NCBI GenBank assembly: GCA_031181325.1 | Contig: JAPSKX010000031.1 | Location: forward strand, 1-33,848 | DNA length: 33,848 nucleotides | Direction of reading: 5' to 3' | Source: Paenibacillus sp. | GTDB taxonomy: Bacteria; Bacillota; Bacilli; Paenibacillales; YIM-B00363 | In this document: piece by piece, positions 1 through 6,855 of the stretch | Position numbering within the stretch: position 1 is the stretch's first letter | How the letters are laid out: every line of letters starts with the position of its first letter | Program-made: the position numbers and the translations under genes | The notes under the pieces: model-generated | Database searches by the model: none | The model's input: only the letters and a program-made list of their open reading frames with translations | What the model was told of the DNA's origin: nothing

Positions 1-95
1 AGGGGAGTACGATGTATCTTCCGGACGGTTATTTCATGTAATAGATTATAGAGTTCCGTGAAGTGTACCGCCCGGAAGATACATCGTACTCCCCT
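1..95. repeat. Long inverted repeat at window edge (24-bp perfect arms)
   Basis: Bases 1-24 are the exact reverse complement of bases 72-95. After one mismatch (25/71), four more pairs follow (26-29 with 67-70), giving a 29-bp stem with one mismatch around a 37-base AT-rich loop. The left arm begins at the first base of the window, so the repeat may extend further left. There is no T-tract after the right arm, and the loop is too long for an ordinary intrinsic terminator. It could be a small MITE-like element, a recombinase-inverted segment or a long RNA hairpin. No transposase or recombinase is visible nearby, and bases 96-175 hold no recognisable gene. Confidence 0.8.
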
Positions 96-175
96 TACGG
101 AAGCAACCTAATCAACAGTTATCGTCACGCTTGGAGCTGTACGCCGGCCTATTCGATTCGACGAGGGAGTATGGG

Positions 176-213
176 GCCTTGATCCGGCATCCGCGAAGCG
201 GAAGGGTCAAGGC
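176..213 (-). terminator. Hairpin over the end of the histidine kinase gene
   Basis: GCCTTGA at 176-182 pairs with TCAAGGC at 207-213, and an inner CCGC-GAA-GCGG hairpin lies between. It overlaps the kinase stop codon (207-209). There is no clear T-run on the minus strand, so termination is only possible, not shown. Confidence 0.3.
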
Positions 214-1280
214 TTCGTCGCGATCGGCAGCCATCCGGCGAGGACGGCGCCGCCCTCGGGGCGGTTGCCGGCCGTCAGCTCGCCTCCCAGCCTGCGGACG
301 ATGCGCCGCGAGATCGTCAGCCCGAGCCCGGCGCCTCCGGTATCGCGGTTTCGCGATTGCTCTCCTCGATACATCGGCTCGAAGACGCGCGGGAGGTCCT
401 CGGTCGGAATGCCCGGCCCGTTGTCGACGATCGTGAACGCCGCCCGATCGCCCATCCTGCCGCAGTGCACGCGTACCCGGCCGCGATCGGGCGTGTAGCG
501 CACCGCATTCTCCAGCACATTGCTGATCGCGCGCTCCAATAAGGCAGGGTCACCCCGCACCCAAGCGTCGCCGGCTCCGCAATCGACGTCGATACTAAGG
601 CGTTTCCGCTCCGCTAGCGGGACCACGCTCTCGACGGATCGCCTCACGATCGCGAGCAGGTCGATCGTCTTGTCGCTCGGCATCGACTCCGCGTATTCCA
701 TTCTTGCGAAAGCGAACAGCTCCTCGACCAACGAATCGAGCTGCGCCGACTTCTCCTTGCACACCGCTACATATTTCGCCGTCTGCTCCGGCGTACGGGC
801 GATGCCTTGCTCGAGCCCGTCCAGATAGCCGCGCAGCGCGAATAACGGGGTGCGCAAGTCGTGGGCGAGGGCGGCGATCACGAACCGCCGTTCCTCCTCC
901 AGCTCCGCTTGTTTGCGGTGCGAGCGCCGCAGCCCGTCCGCCATGATCTCGAAGCCGTCCCGGACGTCGGCGATCTCCCTGACGGCGGAGGGAGGCAGCG
1001 CTACGTCCAAGTCGCCGTCCGCGATGCGCCGCGCCGCTCCGCCCAACCGCTCAAGGGGCTGAAGCACCAGCTTCCGCATGCGGAAGCCGACGATCGCGAA
1101 GGCGGTCATGAGCCCCGCGAACGCGGCGATTCCGGGGAACGGACTCGCCTCCGCCCGGTCTGTCCGAACGTCCAACGAATGGTAGGCGAACAGGTGGCCC
1201 GCTAAGAAGAAGAGCCAAGGAAGAAGCGGGAACAGCGCGAGACCCAGATAATAATACGTCCGAATGCGCAGCGTCTTCAT
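207..1280 (-). CDS. Two-component sensor histidine kinase
   Basis: Membrane-bound sensor kinase that would autophosphorylate on His and pass the phosphate to the response regulator encoded just upstream. From the ATG at 1280 the protein has 357 residues. It has two membrane segments (about 8-30 and 49-66) with only a short outside loop, a HAMP linker (about 67-119), the phospho-acceptor motif AHDLRTP (His about 140), an N-box (NVLENAVRYTP), a G1 box DNGPGIP (about 286-292) and a G2 box GGAGLGL (about 325-331). I chose the ATG at 1280 because it overlaps the regulator stop codon as ATGA, which indicates translational coupling; a longer reading from 1316 lies inside the regulator gene. The tiny extracytoplasmic loop suggests sensing within or near the membrane. 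The signal is unknown. Confidence 0.93.
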   Translation of the reverse strand: MKTLRIRTYYYLGLALFPLLPWLFFLAGHLFAYHSLDVRTDRAEASPFPGIAAFAGLMTAFAIVGFRMRKLVLQPLERLGGAARRIADGDLDVALPPSAVREIADVRDGFEIMADGLRRSHRKQAELEEERRFVIAALAHDLRTPLFALRGYLDGLEQGIARTPEQTAKYVAVCKEKSAQLDSLVEELFAFARMEYAESMPSDKTIDLLAIVRRSVESVVPLAERKRLSIDVDCGAGDAWVRGDPALLERAISNVLENAVRYTPDRGRVRVHCGRMGDRAAFTIVDNGPGIPTEDLPRVFEPMYRGEQSRNRDTGGAGLGLTISRRIVRRLGGELTAGNRPEGGAVLAGWLPIATKP

Positions 1281-1969
1281 GGTACGCTTCCCTCGAACCG
1301 ATACCCCACGCCCCATACGTTCGTTAGATATTGCGGCCGTTCCGGGTCGAGCTCGAGCTTCTCGCGAAGCCGGCTCAGATGGACGCGAATCGTATGCTTA
1401 TCGCCGACGCCCTCCCAAAATTTCGAGAGCAGCTGTTCGTACGTCATGACTTGTCTCGGATGCTCCGCGAACCATCGCAGCAGCTCGTATTCCTTCGGCG
1501 TCAGCGAGACGACCGCGCCTTCGACGAATACTTCCCTCGTCGAGAGATCCAGCTTCAGCCGGCCGAAATCCAACGCCCGAGGCAATCGCGCTTGCGACGC
1601 GCCGGCGCGTCTTAGAATCGCCTTCACGCGAGCGACGATCTCGCCGGGGGAGGCGGTCTTGACGATATAGTCGTCACCGCCGAGCGTGAGGCCACGGATC
1701 TTGTCCACGTCGTCGCCGCGCGCGCTCAGGAACAGAAGCGGGACGTCGCTCTCCGCGCGAATGCGTCTGCAGAGGTCGAAGCCGCTTTGGCCCGGCATCA
1801 TCACGTCCAAGAGGATGCAATGAATCGCGTGCCGTCGGAACGCGGTCCACGCCTCGTCGGCGTCGGCGGCCGCGGCGACGCGGAAATCGTCGTTTTCTAG
1901 GAAATCTCTTAACAATTCGACAATGCTTCGGTCGTCGTCCACGACTAAGATCAACGGTTTTTCGTACAT
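1277..1969 (-). CDS. OmpR/PhoB-family response regulator
   Basis: DNA-binding partner of the downstream kinase, 230 residues. The receiver domain (about 1-120) has the acidic pocket VVDDD (10-13), the phospho-acceptor Asp55 in CILLDVMMP, a switch Ser in LFLSA and Lys104 in YIVKT. The usual Pro after this Lys is Thr here. The C-terminal winged helix (about 130-228) ends in the typical VWGVGYRF segment. The start at 1969 (MYEKPLIL) is supported by a GGAAGG ribosome site about 10 bases upstream and by family length; the reading frame stays open upstream, but that part overlaps the divergent gene and has no domain. The gene is divergent from the DUF2306 gene. Two direct repeats between them (2057-2090) are a plausible binding site for this protein. 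Confidence 0.93.
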   Translation of the reverse strand: MYEKPLILVVDDDRSIVELLRDFLENDDFRVAAAADADEAWTAFRRHAIHCILLDVMMPGQSGFDLCRRIRAESDVPLLFLSARGDDVDKIRGLTLGGDDYIVKTASPGEIVARVKAILRRAGASQARLPRALDFGRLKLDLSTREVFVEGAVVSLTPKEYELLRWFAEHPRQVMTYEQLLSKFWEGVGDKHTIRVHLSRLREKLELDPERPQYLTNVWGVGYRFEGSVP

Positions 1970-2056
1970 TCGGATCCGCCTTCCTTGCGACATGCGCGTT
2001 GCGAATATCTCCAGTGTAACATCACTTCCTCGAATATAGGGAGTCTCCCCGAATTT

Positions 2057-2090
2057 GTGACGGTTCGTTGATCGTTTCGTGACGGTTCGT
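2057..2090 (+). promoter_or_regulatory. Two direct repeats, candidate response-regulator site
   Basis: GTGACGGTTCGT occurs twice, at 2057-2068 and 2079-2090, with a 22-base period (two helical turns). OmpR-family regulators typically bind tandem direct repeats as head-to-tail dimers. The second copy ends four bases before the predicted -35 region of the DUF2306 promoter, an arrangement expected for an activator. Confidence 0.55.
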
Positions 2091-2093
2091 ACA

Positions 2094-2122
2094 TTTCGTT
2101 CGTGAGATCCGCTTGTTATGCT
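2094..2122 (+). promoter_or_regulatory. Predicted promoter of the DUF2306 gene
   Basis: An extended -10 element, TGT followed by TATGCT (2114-2122), lies about 30 bases before the start codon. The -35 position 17 bases upstream (TTTCGT, 2094-2099) is poor, consistent with dependence on an activator bound at the adjacent repeats. Confidence 0.5.
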
Positions 2123-2152
2123 AGGTGAAGAGAAGAGGAGGGGACATGAATC

Positions 2153-2800
2153 ATGAAGGACGAACGAGCGCCGGGGCGGACGGCGCTGTACATGCCTGCC
2201 GCGGCGGTGTTGTTTTTGTACGTTTTCTACTTGCTCGCAATGAATTTCTTCGTCGATCCCGGGGCCGAGACGTTCCGAAGTCATAAGACGGATCTGGGGC
2301 GTCCGCTGGACGAATCGGTCTGGGTTAAGGTCATGGGCGTGCACGTCGCGTTCGCTTGCGTCGCGATCGGTACGGGATTCGTCAATGTATTCTCCCGGAA
2401 TCACGCGACGAATCGCAAAGTTCATCGCTTGAACGGGTATGCGTATGTGATTGCGGTGCTTGTCGTCGTGTTGACCTCCGGATACATGGCGCCTTACGCT
2501 ACCGGAGGGAAAATCAGCAGCATCGGCTTTAACGCGCTGAACATGATATGGCTGTTCGTCACGGCGATGGCGTTAATCCACATCTATAAGAAACGAATGC
2601 TCCTTCACCGGAAATGGATGATCCGCAGTTACGTCTTCTGCTTTACGAATTTGTCGATCCATCTGCTGACCTTCGCGCTTCATCGCGTGTTCGGCGTCGA
2701 CTACGTCGCCAGCTACACGGCGGGACTGTACGGCACGATCGCGCTGCTGCTCTTGGCTCCGGAAGCGTTGTTCCGACTTCGAAAGAACCGCTCCGCGTAG
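2153..2800 (+). CDS. DUF2306-type integral membrane protein
   Basis: A 215-residue membrane protein with about six hydrophobic segments: roughly 13-32, 60-80, 95-113, 122-142, 155-175 and 188-206. Histidines sit near the membrane segments (HVAF, HRLNGYAY, LLHRKWMIRSY, LTFALHRVF), as in DUF2306 proteins, a family of predicted membrane proteins without an established function. The histidines would suit haem or metal binding, but this is inference. A GGAGGGG ribosome site at 2137-2143 fits the ATG at 2153; an ATG at 2146 is in a different frame. The gene is divergent from the two-component system and probably its target, given the repeats in the shared upstream region. Confidence 0.78.
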   Translation: MKDERAPGRTALYMPAAAVLFLYVFYLLAMNFFVDPGAETFRSHKTDLGRPLDESVWVKVMGVHVAFACVAIGTGFVNVFSRNHATNRKVHRLNGYAYVIAVLVVVLTSGYMAPYATGGKISSIGFNALNMIWLFVTAMALIHIYKKRMLLHRKWMIRSYVFCFTNLSIHLLTFALHRVFGVDYVASYTAGLYGTIALLLLAPEALFRLRKNRSA

Positions 2801-2863
2801 ACTTCGGAGATCGCCGAGAAGCCGCCTCCAGTTTATGGTAGTATGGGAGGTGAGGTGGCGACG

Positions 2864-4255
2864 GTGAACATGCGGAAACGGAAGTATTGGTTGACTGCGG
2901 GGATCGCGTTGGTTTCGATAGGAGTTCTATATTACTTTTCGAAAACGACCTTAACAGCCCAAGCGGTCATCGTAGAAGAAGTACATGCGGAGACGATTGT
3001 CGTTGCGGATGATAGCGGCTTGCGCACGACCGTTCGAATCCCGCCCGGGATTCGCGAGTTGATCCGGACCGACGGAAATTATTATATTACTTACAAAAAA
3101 AGGATGGGGCAGAGCCCTAAATTAAAAAGCATAAAACCGTTGGAAATCGTTGACGGCAACGACCCGGACTTCGCCGCGCAAGACCCCGACCGCAGGTTTT
3201 CTTATCTTGACCGATTACCGACGGCGAAACGGGAAGCGCTCGAGAAATTTCTGAAAGAGAGAACATTGTCGTATCTTTCCGGGTTTACTCCCGAGGACAT
3301 GATGCTCGCGTATTTGTACGGCCTCTCCGTCGGCGACCCCGATTTCCTCCATGCGATCGCTTACCGCGGAGGCGGCTTGCCCGACGCGGATACGTTCCGG
3401 AAGGAATACTTCGAATATGCGCAGCATCTCGATGCCGCAACGGCCGTTCATTACCGTTATTATGATTCCATATCGGTGGATCCGGAGACCGCGAGCGAAA
3501 ATCAAGTAACCGCGCTGATCACTGTCGGAATCGGAACGATTACGGATACGATGGCTTTTGGCTTGCGGAAGGAGGACGGCGTTTGGAAGCCGGACTTGTA
3601 TCATGCCGTCGTCCATCGGAAGGATCAAGCGACCGGGCGGAGCGAGGAGTCTCAAGCAAGCTTCCAGTTCGATCTGAGAGGCGCCGACGGCCGAATGTAC
3701 CGGCTGCGGATGATCCCCGTGCAGGAGCGGAAATCCGTTGTAGAGCACCCATGGGCCGGAGGGATCGAAGGAGACGTGTTATTGGAGGGAACCTATCGTC
3801 TAGCGGCAGTTCCGGACGGAAGCGACGAACCGTCCGATACGATCCCCCTTCGTTTCGCCAATGCATCCGGCGCCGGCGACGCTGGCGACGCGGCGCAGTT
3901 TAATATGAGCCGCCGCATGAATTACGCGATAACCCCGGACGACGACGGCCATACGGAACTTCCCAGCATCCTTGTCATTAGCCAGTACGCCTCTTCCAAC
4001 GGCAATGTATTTTACCCGTTCGCCATCGACGGGGAGGGAAGGATTCGGCATGTGTTATTTGACGAGGAAGGCGGGAAGGCGTACGGTCAATTCCTATCCG
4101 AACCGCTGGAATATGGCGGTTCCGGCGAATTTACAGGATCGTTCTATAATAATGCGGAAGGGTTACGGACTTCCCTTACGTATCATTTCGACCCTGACGA
4201 ATTTACGTTGAAGCTGATCGAGGAACGTCCGACGAAGCTCCACCCGGAGGATTGA
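2864..4255 (+). CDS. Membrane-anchored protein of unknown function
   Basis: I do not recognise this protein (463 residues from the GTG at 2864). It starts with a basic stretch (RKRKYW) and one hydrophobic segment (about 9-26), so the rest is probably outside the cell on an N-terminal anchor. It has no cysteine lipobox. The outside part begins with a small beta-rich region, then a mixed region around 110-260 with aromatic-rich strands, then a segment with many Asp/Gly. The frame is open from an ATG at 2843, but GGGAGGTGAGGTGG (2845-2858) lies downstream of that ATG and would serve GTG 2864 or ATG 2870 instead. The gene follows the DUF2306 gene by about 60 bases and may be cotranscribed. A bidirectional hairpin follows the stop codon. 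Confidence 0.72.
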   Translation: MNMRKRKYWLTAGIALVSIGVLYYFSKTTLTAQAVIVEEVHAETIVVADDSGLRTTVRIPPGIRELIRTDGNYYITYKKRMGQSPKLKSIKPLEIVDGNDPDFAAQDPDRRFSYLDRLPTAKREALEKFLKERTLSYLSGFTPEDMMLAYLYGLSVGDPDFLHAIAYRGGGLPDADTFRKEYFEYAQHLDAATAVHYRYYDSISVDPETASENQVTALITVGIGTITDTMAFGLRKEDGVWKPDLYHAVVHRKDQATGRSEESQASFQFDLRGADGRMYRLRMIPVQERKSVVEHPWAGGIEGDVLLEGTYRLAAVPDGSDEPSDTIPLRFANASGAGDAGDAAQFNMSRRMNYAITPDDDGHTELPSILVISQYASSNGNVFYPFAIDGEGRIRHVLFDEEGGKAYGQFLSEPLEYGGSGEFTGSFYNNAEGLRTSLTYHFDPDEFTLKLIEERPTKLHPED

Positions 4256-4260
4256 ACGAC

Positions 4261-4307
4261 TGCAAAGGGCAGCTCCCCATCTTCATGCCGGGGAACTGCC
4301 CTTTGCA
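4261..4307. terminator. Bidirectional terminator between convergent genes
   Basis: TGCAAAGGGCAG (4261-4272) pairs exactly with CTGCCCTTTGCA (4296-4307), and the stem continues inside as TCCCC/GGGGA after one mismatch. It sits between the stop codons of the preceding gene and the convergent VOC gene, with the A/T runs forming part of the stem. Confidence 0.8.
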
Positions 4308-4691
4308 TTACTGCTGTACGATCTGAATCAGGTTGCCGCACGTATCGTCGAAGACGGCAATGATGGATTCGCCCATGTTCGTCGGTTTCATCGTAAATTT
4401 CACGCCGAGGTCCAATAAGCGTTGGTGCTCCGCATGAATATCCGCAACGCCGAACATGGTCGCCGGAATGCCCTCGGACGCTATTTTCGATTGATACGAT
4501 TTCGCCGCTGGATGATCGTTCGGTTCGAGCAAGAGCTCGGTGCCGTCCGGATTCTCGGGAGAAACGACCGCGATCCACCTGAATTTCCCCAAGGGAATGT
4601 CATGCTTCTTTACAAAACCCAGCGTTTCCGTATAAAACGCCAATGCCTTGTCCTGGTCTTGAACGAATAAGCTGGTCACAATAATGTTCAT
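4308..4691 (-). CDS. VOC-family (glyoxalase/dioxygenase-fold) protein
   Basis: A 127-residue single-copy VOC protein. It shows the two beta-alpha-beta-beta-beta halves of the fold: ALAFYTETLGFVKK with ELLLEPN in the first, and HQRLLDLGVKFTMKPT with AVFDDTCGNLIQIVQQ in the second. Family members include glyoxalases, ring-cleaving dioxygenases and bleomycin/fosfomycin resistance proteins; the exact reaction cannot be read here, and the usual first-strand metal ligand is not obvious. It lies 43 bases downstream of the ArsR gene on the same strand, a common pairing, so it is probably cotranscribed and repressed by it. Confidence 0.85.
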   Translation of the reverse strand: MNIIVTSLFVQDQDKALAFYTETLGFVKKHDIPLGKFRWIAVVSPENPDGTELLLEPNDHPAAKSYQSKIASEGIPATMFGVADIHAEHQRLLDLGVKFTMKPTNMGESIIAVFDDTCGNLIQIVQQ

Positions 4692-4734
4692 TTCGTCGTT
4701 TGCCTCCTTTGATTTTCGCGGCGCGGGCGTTCCG

Positions 4735-5013
4735 TTACTCGATCCATCCTTTCAGCAAATGTTTAAGCGGCTCGTTGTTAAAAACAATGACCCGGAATTT
4801 CCCCTTCTTCTCCGAGGTAATGAGCCCGGCCTCCTCCAATGCAGCCAGATGCTTCGCGATCGCCTGACGCGTCATGCTAAGACCGTGATTCGTAATGAGT
4901 CGTACCGTGAGTTCGTACAACGTCTGTCCGTTGCGTTCGGACAGTTCGTCTAAGATGAGCCGACGGGTCGAGTCGCTAAGCGCTTTGAATATCGCGTCTT
5001 TGTCTCCATTCAT
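4735..5013 (-). CDS. ArsR-family winged-helix repressor
   Basis: A 92-residue DNA-binding repressor: IFKALSDSTRRLILDEL (helix 1-2), LSMTRQAIAKHLAALEEAGLI (recognition helix) and a beta wing (TSEKKGKFRVIVF), ending in EPLKHLLKGWIE. No metal-binding cysteine pair is present, so it is not a classical arsenic/zinc sensor; related proteins commonly pair with VOC or SRPBCC genes. The start at 5013 matches the family's usual N-terminus. The open frame extends further upstream only through the promoter. The predicted transcription start falls on the A of this ATG, so the message may be leaderless. Autoregulation through the two operators at 5027-5071 is likely. Confidence 0.92.
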   Translation of the reverse strand: MNGDKDAIFKALSDSTRRLILDELSERNGQTLYELTVRLITNHGLSMTRQAIAKHLAALEEAGLITSEKKGKFRVIVFNNEPLKHLLKGWIE

Positions 5014-5019
5014 ACCCTG

Positions 5020-5071
5020 ATTATAAGCAACTACATGGTTGCATGTCAATAACAAGCAACCAGGAAGTTGC
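5020..5071 (-). promoter_or_regulatory. ArsR-VOC promoter with two GCAAC-N6-GTTGC operators
   Basis: On the minus strand a perfect TTGACA (5044-5049) and a perfect TATAAT (5020-5025) are separated by 18 bases. A palindrome GCAAC-N6-GTTGC fills the spacer (5027-5042), and a second copy with the same arms and spacing lies just upstream of the -35 (5056-5071), 29 bases away centre to centre. A repressor bound at the first copy would block RNA polymerase directly. Confidence 0.85.
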
Positions 5072-5107
5072 GCGACTGCTTTTTTCGGGTGAAACGCGAC
5101 GAAACTA

Positions 5108-5116
5108 TGGTAAGAT
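5108..5116 (+). promoter_or_regulatory. Extended -10 element for the DUF402 gene
   Basis: TGG followed by TAAGAT, about 38 bases before the TTG start. I see no convincing -35. It lies about 37 bases from the nearer ArsR operator, so joint control is possible but not evident. Confidence 0.35.
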
Positions 5117-5153
5117 CGTTCTATACTTTTTTCGGAAAGGGAGGGGGAAGGAA

Positions 5154-5678
5154 TTGGAGCGAATCGCGGTACAAGCATATAAGTACGGAAATCGTCTGCA
5201 TTACGAATGGGAAAGCGAACTGCTCGAACGCACGGACGACTATGCGCTCGTGCTGAGCGAGCCCGGCCGTAAACTCACGCACTATACAAGAGGAAAGACG
5301 TTCACCATGAATAGCCGGACCTTGGAGTTCTTCTCGCTCGTCGACGGATTCACGGTCAGCGGCGATGTCCGCGACGGGCGCATTCATCAATATTATTGCA
5401 ATATTAACCTGCCGGCGCAGTATGAGAATAACAGGATTACTTTCGTAGACCTTGACCTGGATTACGTGTGCCGGGACGGAAGCTGGAAGGTCGTGGACGA
5501 AGACGAGTTCGAACAAAACCGAATCCGGTTCGCGTATCCGCAGGAAGTGGTCGCCTTCGCCAGACGAGAGCTGCTTCGACTCCAAGAGAGGGTCGAGCGG
5601 CGACGATTCCCGTTCGACGGCGCGTTGGAGCGCTGGATTCCCATCGTCGAGTCCATCGATCCAGACCATAGGGAATGA
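5154..5678 (+). CDS. DUF402-family protein
   Basis: A 174-residue protein of the DUF402 family. Some members in Gram-positive bacteria have nucleoside tri-/diphosphatase activity and others are described as RNA-binding; the role here is open. Typical features are the YKYGNRLHYEW start, an acidic strand region NRITFVDLDLDYVCRDGSWKVVDEDEFE with conserved Asp/Glu (about 120-150, the likely metal site), and a C-terminal helix (EVVAFARRELLRLQERVE). The frame is open from 5043, but that region overlaps the ArsR promoter. The TTG at 5154, preceded by AAAGGGAGGG (5136-5145), gives the normal family length. Divergent from ArsR-VOC. Confidence 0.82.
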   Translation: MERIAVQAYKYGNRLHYEWESELLERTDDYALVLSEPGRKLTHYTRGKTFTMNSRTLEFFSLVDGFTVSGDVRDGRIHQYYCNINLPAQYENNRITFVDLDLDYVCRDGSWKVVDEDEFEQNRIRFAYPQEVVAFARRELLRLQERVERRRFPFDGALERWIPIVESIDPDHRE

Positions 5679-5700
5679 CGCGGAACGCCCGCGCCATTCC
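5672..5700. terminator. Hairpin between DUF402 gene and small convergent gene
   Basis: GGAATG-A-CGCGG (5672-5683) pairs with CCGCG-C-CATTCC (5689-5700), with one mismatch and a five-base loop, followed by a moderately T-rich stretch. It overlaps the DUF402 stop codon and lies ten bases from the convergent stop codon. Confidence 0.55.
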
Positions 5701-5709
5701 GTTCTCTCG

Positions 5710-5907
5710 TTATTCCATAGGTTTTCCATTGTGCGTCGGCGGAGCTTCTTGCTCCATCTCGGGACCGAAGTCGTCGACGATCGCCGCCGGATTGCCGTCC
5801 TGATTCCATGCGTCCTTCGTCATGAAGGCGTCGCTTCGCCCTTCGTCGGCGGCGTCCTTCGCTTGCGCCCGCGCGAGCCGCTCCTTCGTTTTCGTGGAAT
5901 GTTCCAT
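5710..5907 (-). CDS. Small hydrophilic protein of unknown function
   Basis: A 65-residue, highly charged protein without hydrophobic segments or cysteines, rich in Lys/Arg at the N-terminus (TKTKERLARAQ) and in Asp/Glu/Pro at the C-terminus; probably disordered or partly helical. I do not recognise a family. The start at 5907 (MEHSTKTK) is clear from AAGGAGGA about seven bases upstream; a longer reading from 5964 has no ribosome site. Small acidic proteins of this kind in spore formers are sometimes sporulation-related, but nothing in the sequence shows that. Confidence 0.65.
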   Translation of the reverse strand: MEHSTKTKERLARAQAKDAADEGRSDAFMTKDAWNQDGNPAAIVDDFGPEMEQEAPPTHNGKPME

Positions 5908-5977
5908 GCTTTCTCCTCCTTTTATGATGCACAAGGTATTGTTCGCCGCCCGGTAAGCATTCATTCATTCTCTTACG

Positions 5978-6775
5978 ATGTTAGGAGGGATCGATATCGA
6001 ATACGCTGCAGTCGTAGTAGATTTGGACGGAACGCTGCTCGACTCGAGGAAGAACGTGTCGAAGCGGAATCTCGACGCGGTGCTGCGATGCGCGGCAAGG
6101 GGCATGAAGGTCATCGTGGCGACGGCGAGACCGCCTCGATCGGTCCGTATGCTTTTGCCTGGGCCTATGCTGGAAATAAGTTCATTCGTCTATTATAACG
6201 GCGCGTTAGTCGTAGACCCGAGGACCGGATTCGAGGAGCATCTTTCGATCGAACGGCCGACGTCGGCGGACATCTTGGATTATTGCGCGGCGTTCCTGCC
6301 GGGATGCGGCATCAGCGTGGAAGCGAAGGATCGATGGTACGCGATTGCGGGGCCGATCGACGAAGAGATCTTCCAGACGCGCTTCCATCAACCGCACATT
6401 CTCGACCGAGAGCAGCTGAAGTCGGTAGACGCGACGAAGCTGCTCATTACGTACTTCGACAGCCCGGAAGGGCTGCGGAGCGGCTTCAGAGACCGGGTGC
6501 ATCTCGTCGTGACCGACCAAGGAACGCTGATCCAAATCATGAACCGGAACGTGAGCAAGGCGAGCGGCGTAACGACGCTGCTGCGCCGTTACGGCATTCC
6601 TGCGGCCGAAGCGATCGCGTTCGGAGACGACCATAACGATCTTGAATTGTTCGCGCTGCCGCTTCGTAAGGTGGCTATGCGGAATGCGGTGGACCGGCTG
6701 AAGGAATTGGCCGATCAACTTACGGATACCAATGACAATGACGGCGTGGCGCAAGTGTTGGAGCGGATTTCATAA
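5978..6775 (+). CDS. Cof-type HAD-superfamily phosphatase
   Basis: Sugar-phosphate or related phosphatase, 265 residues as drawn. Motif I is VVDLDGTLLDS (nucleophile and acid/base Asp), motif II is the Thr in VIVATARP, motif III is the Lys in VDATKLL and motif IV is FGDDHNDLEL. A Cof-type alpha/beta cap lies between motifs II and III (about 80-185). The substrate is unknown; family members act on phosphosugars, pyridoxal phosphate or flavin phosphates. The start is unusual: the only upstream ATG (5978) has no ribosome site, while a strong AGGAGG (5983-5988 region) lies inside the frame and points to ATC 5996, which would place the nucleophile Asp at residue 9 as is usual for the family. Divergent from the small gene at 5710. 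Confidence 0.85.
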   Translation: MLGGIDIEYAAVVVDLDGTLLDSRKNVSKRNLDAVLRCAARGMKVIVATARPPRSVRMLLPGPMLEISSFVYYNGALVVDPRTGFEEHLSIERPTSADILDYCAAFLPGCGISVEAKDRWYAIAGPIDEEIFQTRFHQPHILDREQLKSVDATKLLITYFDSPEGLRSGFRDRVHLVVTDQGTLIQIMNRNVSKASGVTTLLRRYGIPAAEAIAFGDDHNDLELFALPLRKVAMRNAVDRLKELADQLTDTNDNDGVAQVLERIS

Positions 6776-6797
6776 GGCTCATAAGGCGTCATGGCAG

Positions 6798-6841
6798 AAG
6801 GACAGCCGCCCGTAAGCTGCATGGGCGAAGCTGTCCTTTTT
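6798..6841. terminator. Bidirectional terminator (HAD gene / MFS gene)
   Basis: AAGGACAGC-CGCCC (6798-6811) pairs with GGGCG-AA-GCTGTCCTT (6823-6838), followed by TTT on the plus strand. It sits between two convergent stop codons. Confidence 0.85.
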
Positions 6842-6855
6842 CATAGTCTCGAAGT

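Noticed and set aside
1970-2425. 152-codon N-terminal extension of the response regulator
   Set aside because: Overlaps the divergent DUF2306 gene and the promoter repeats; the receiver domain starts normally at 1969.
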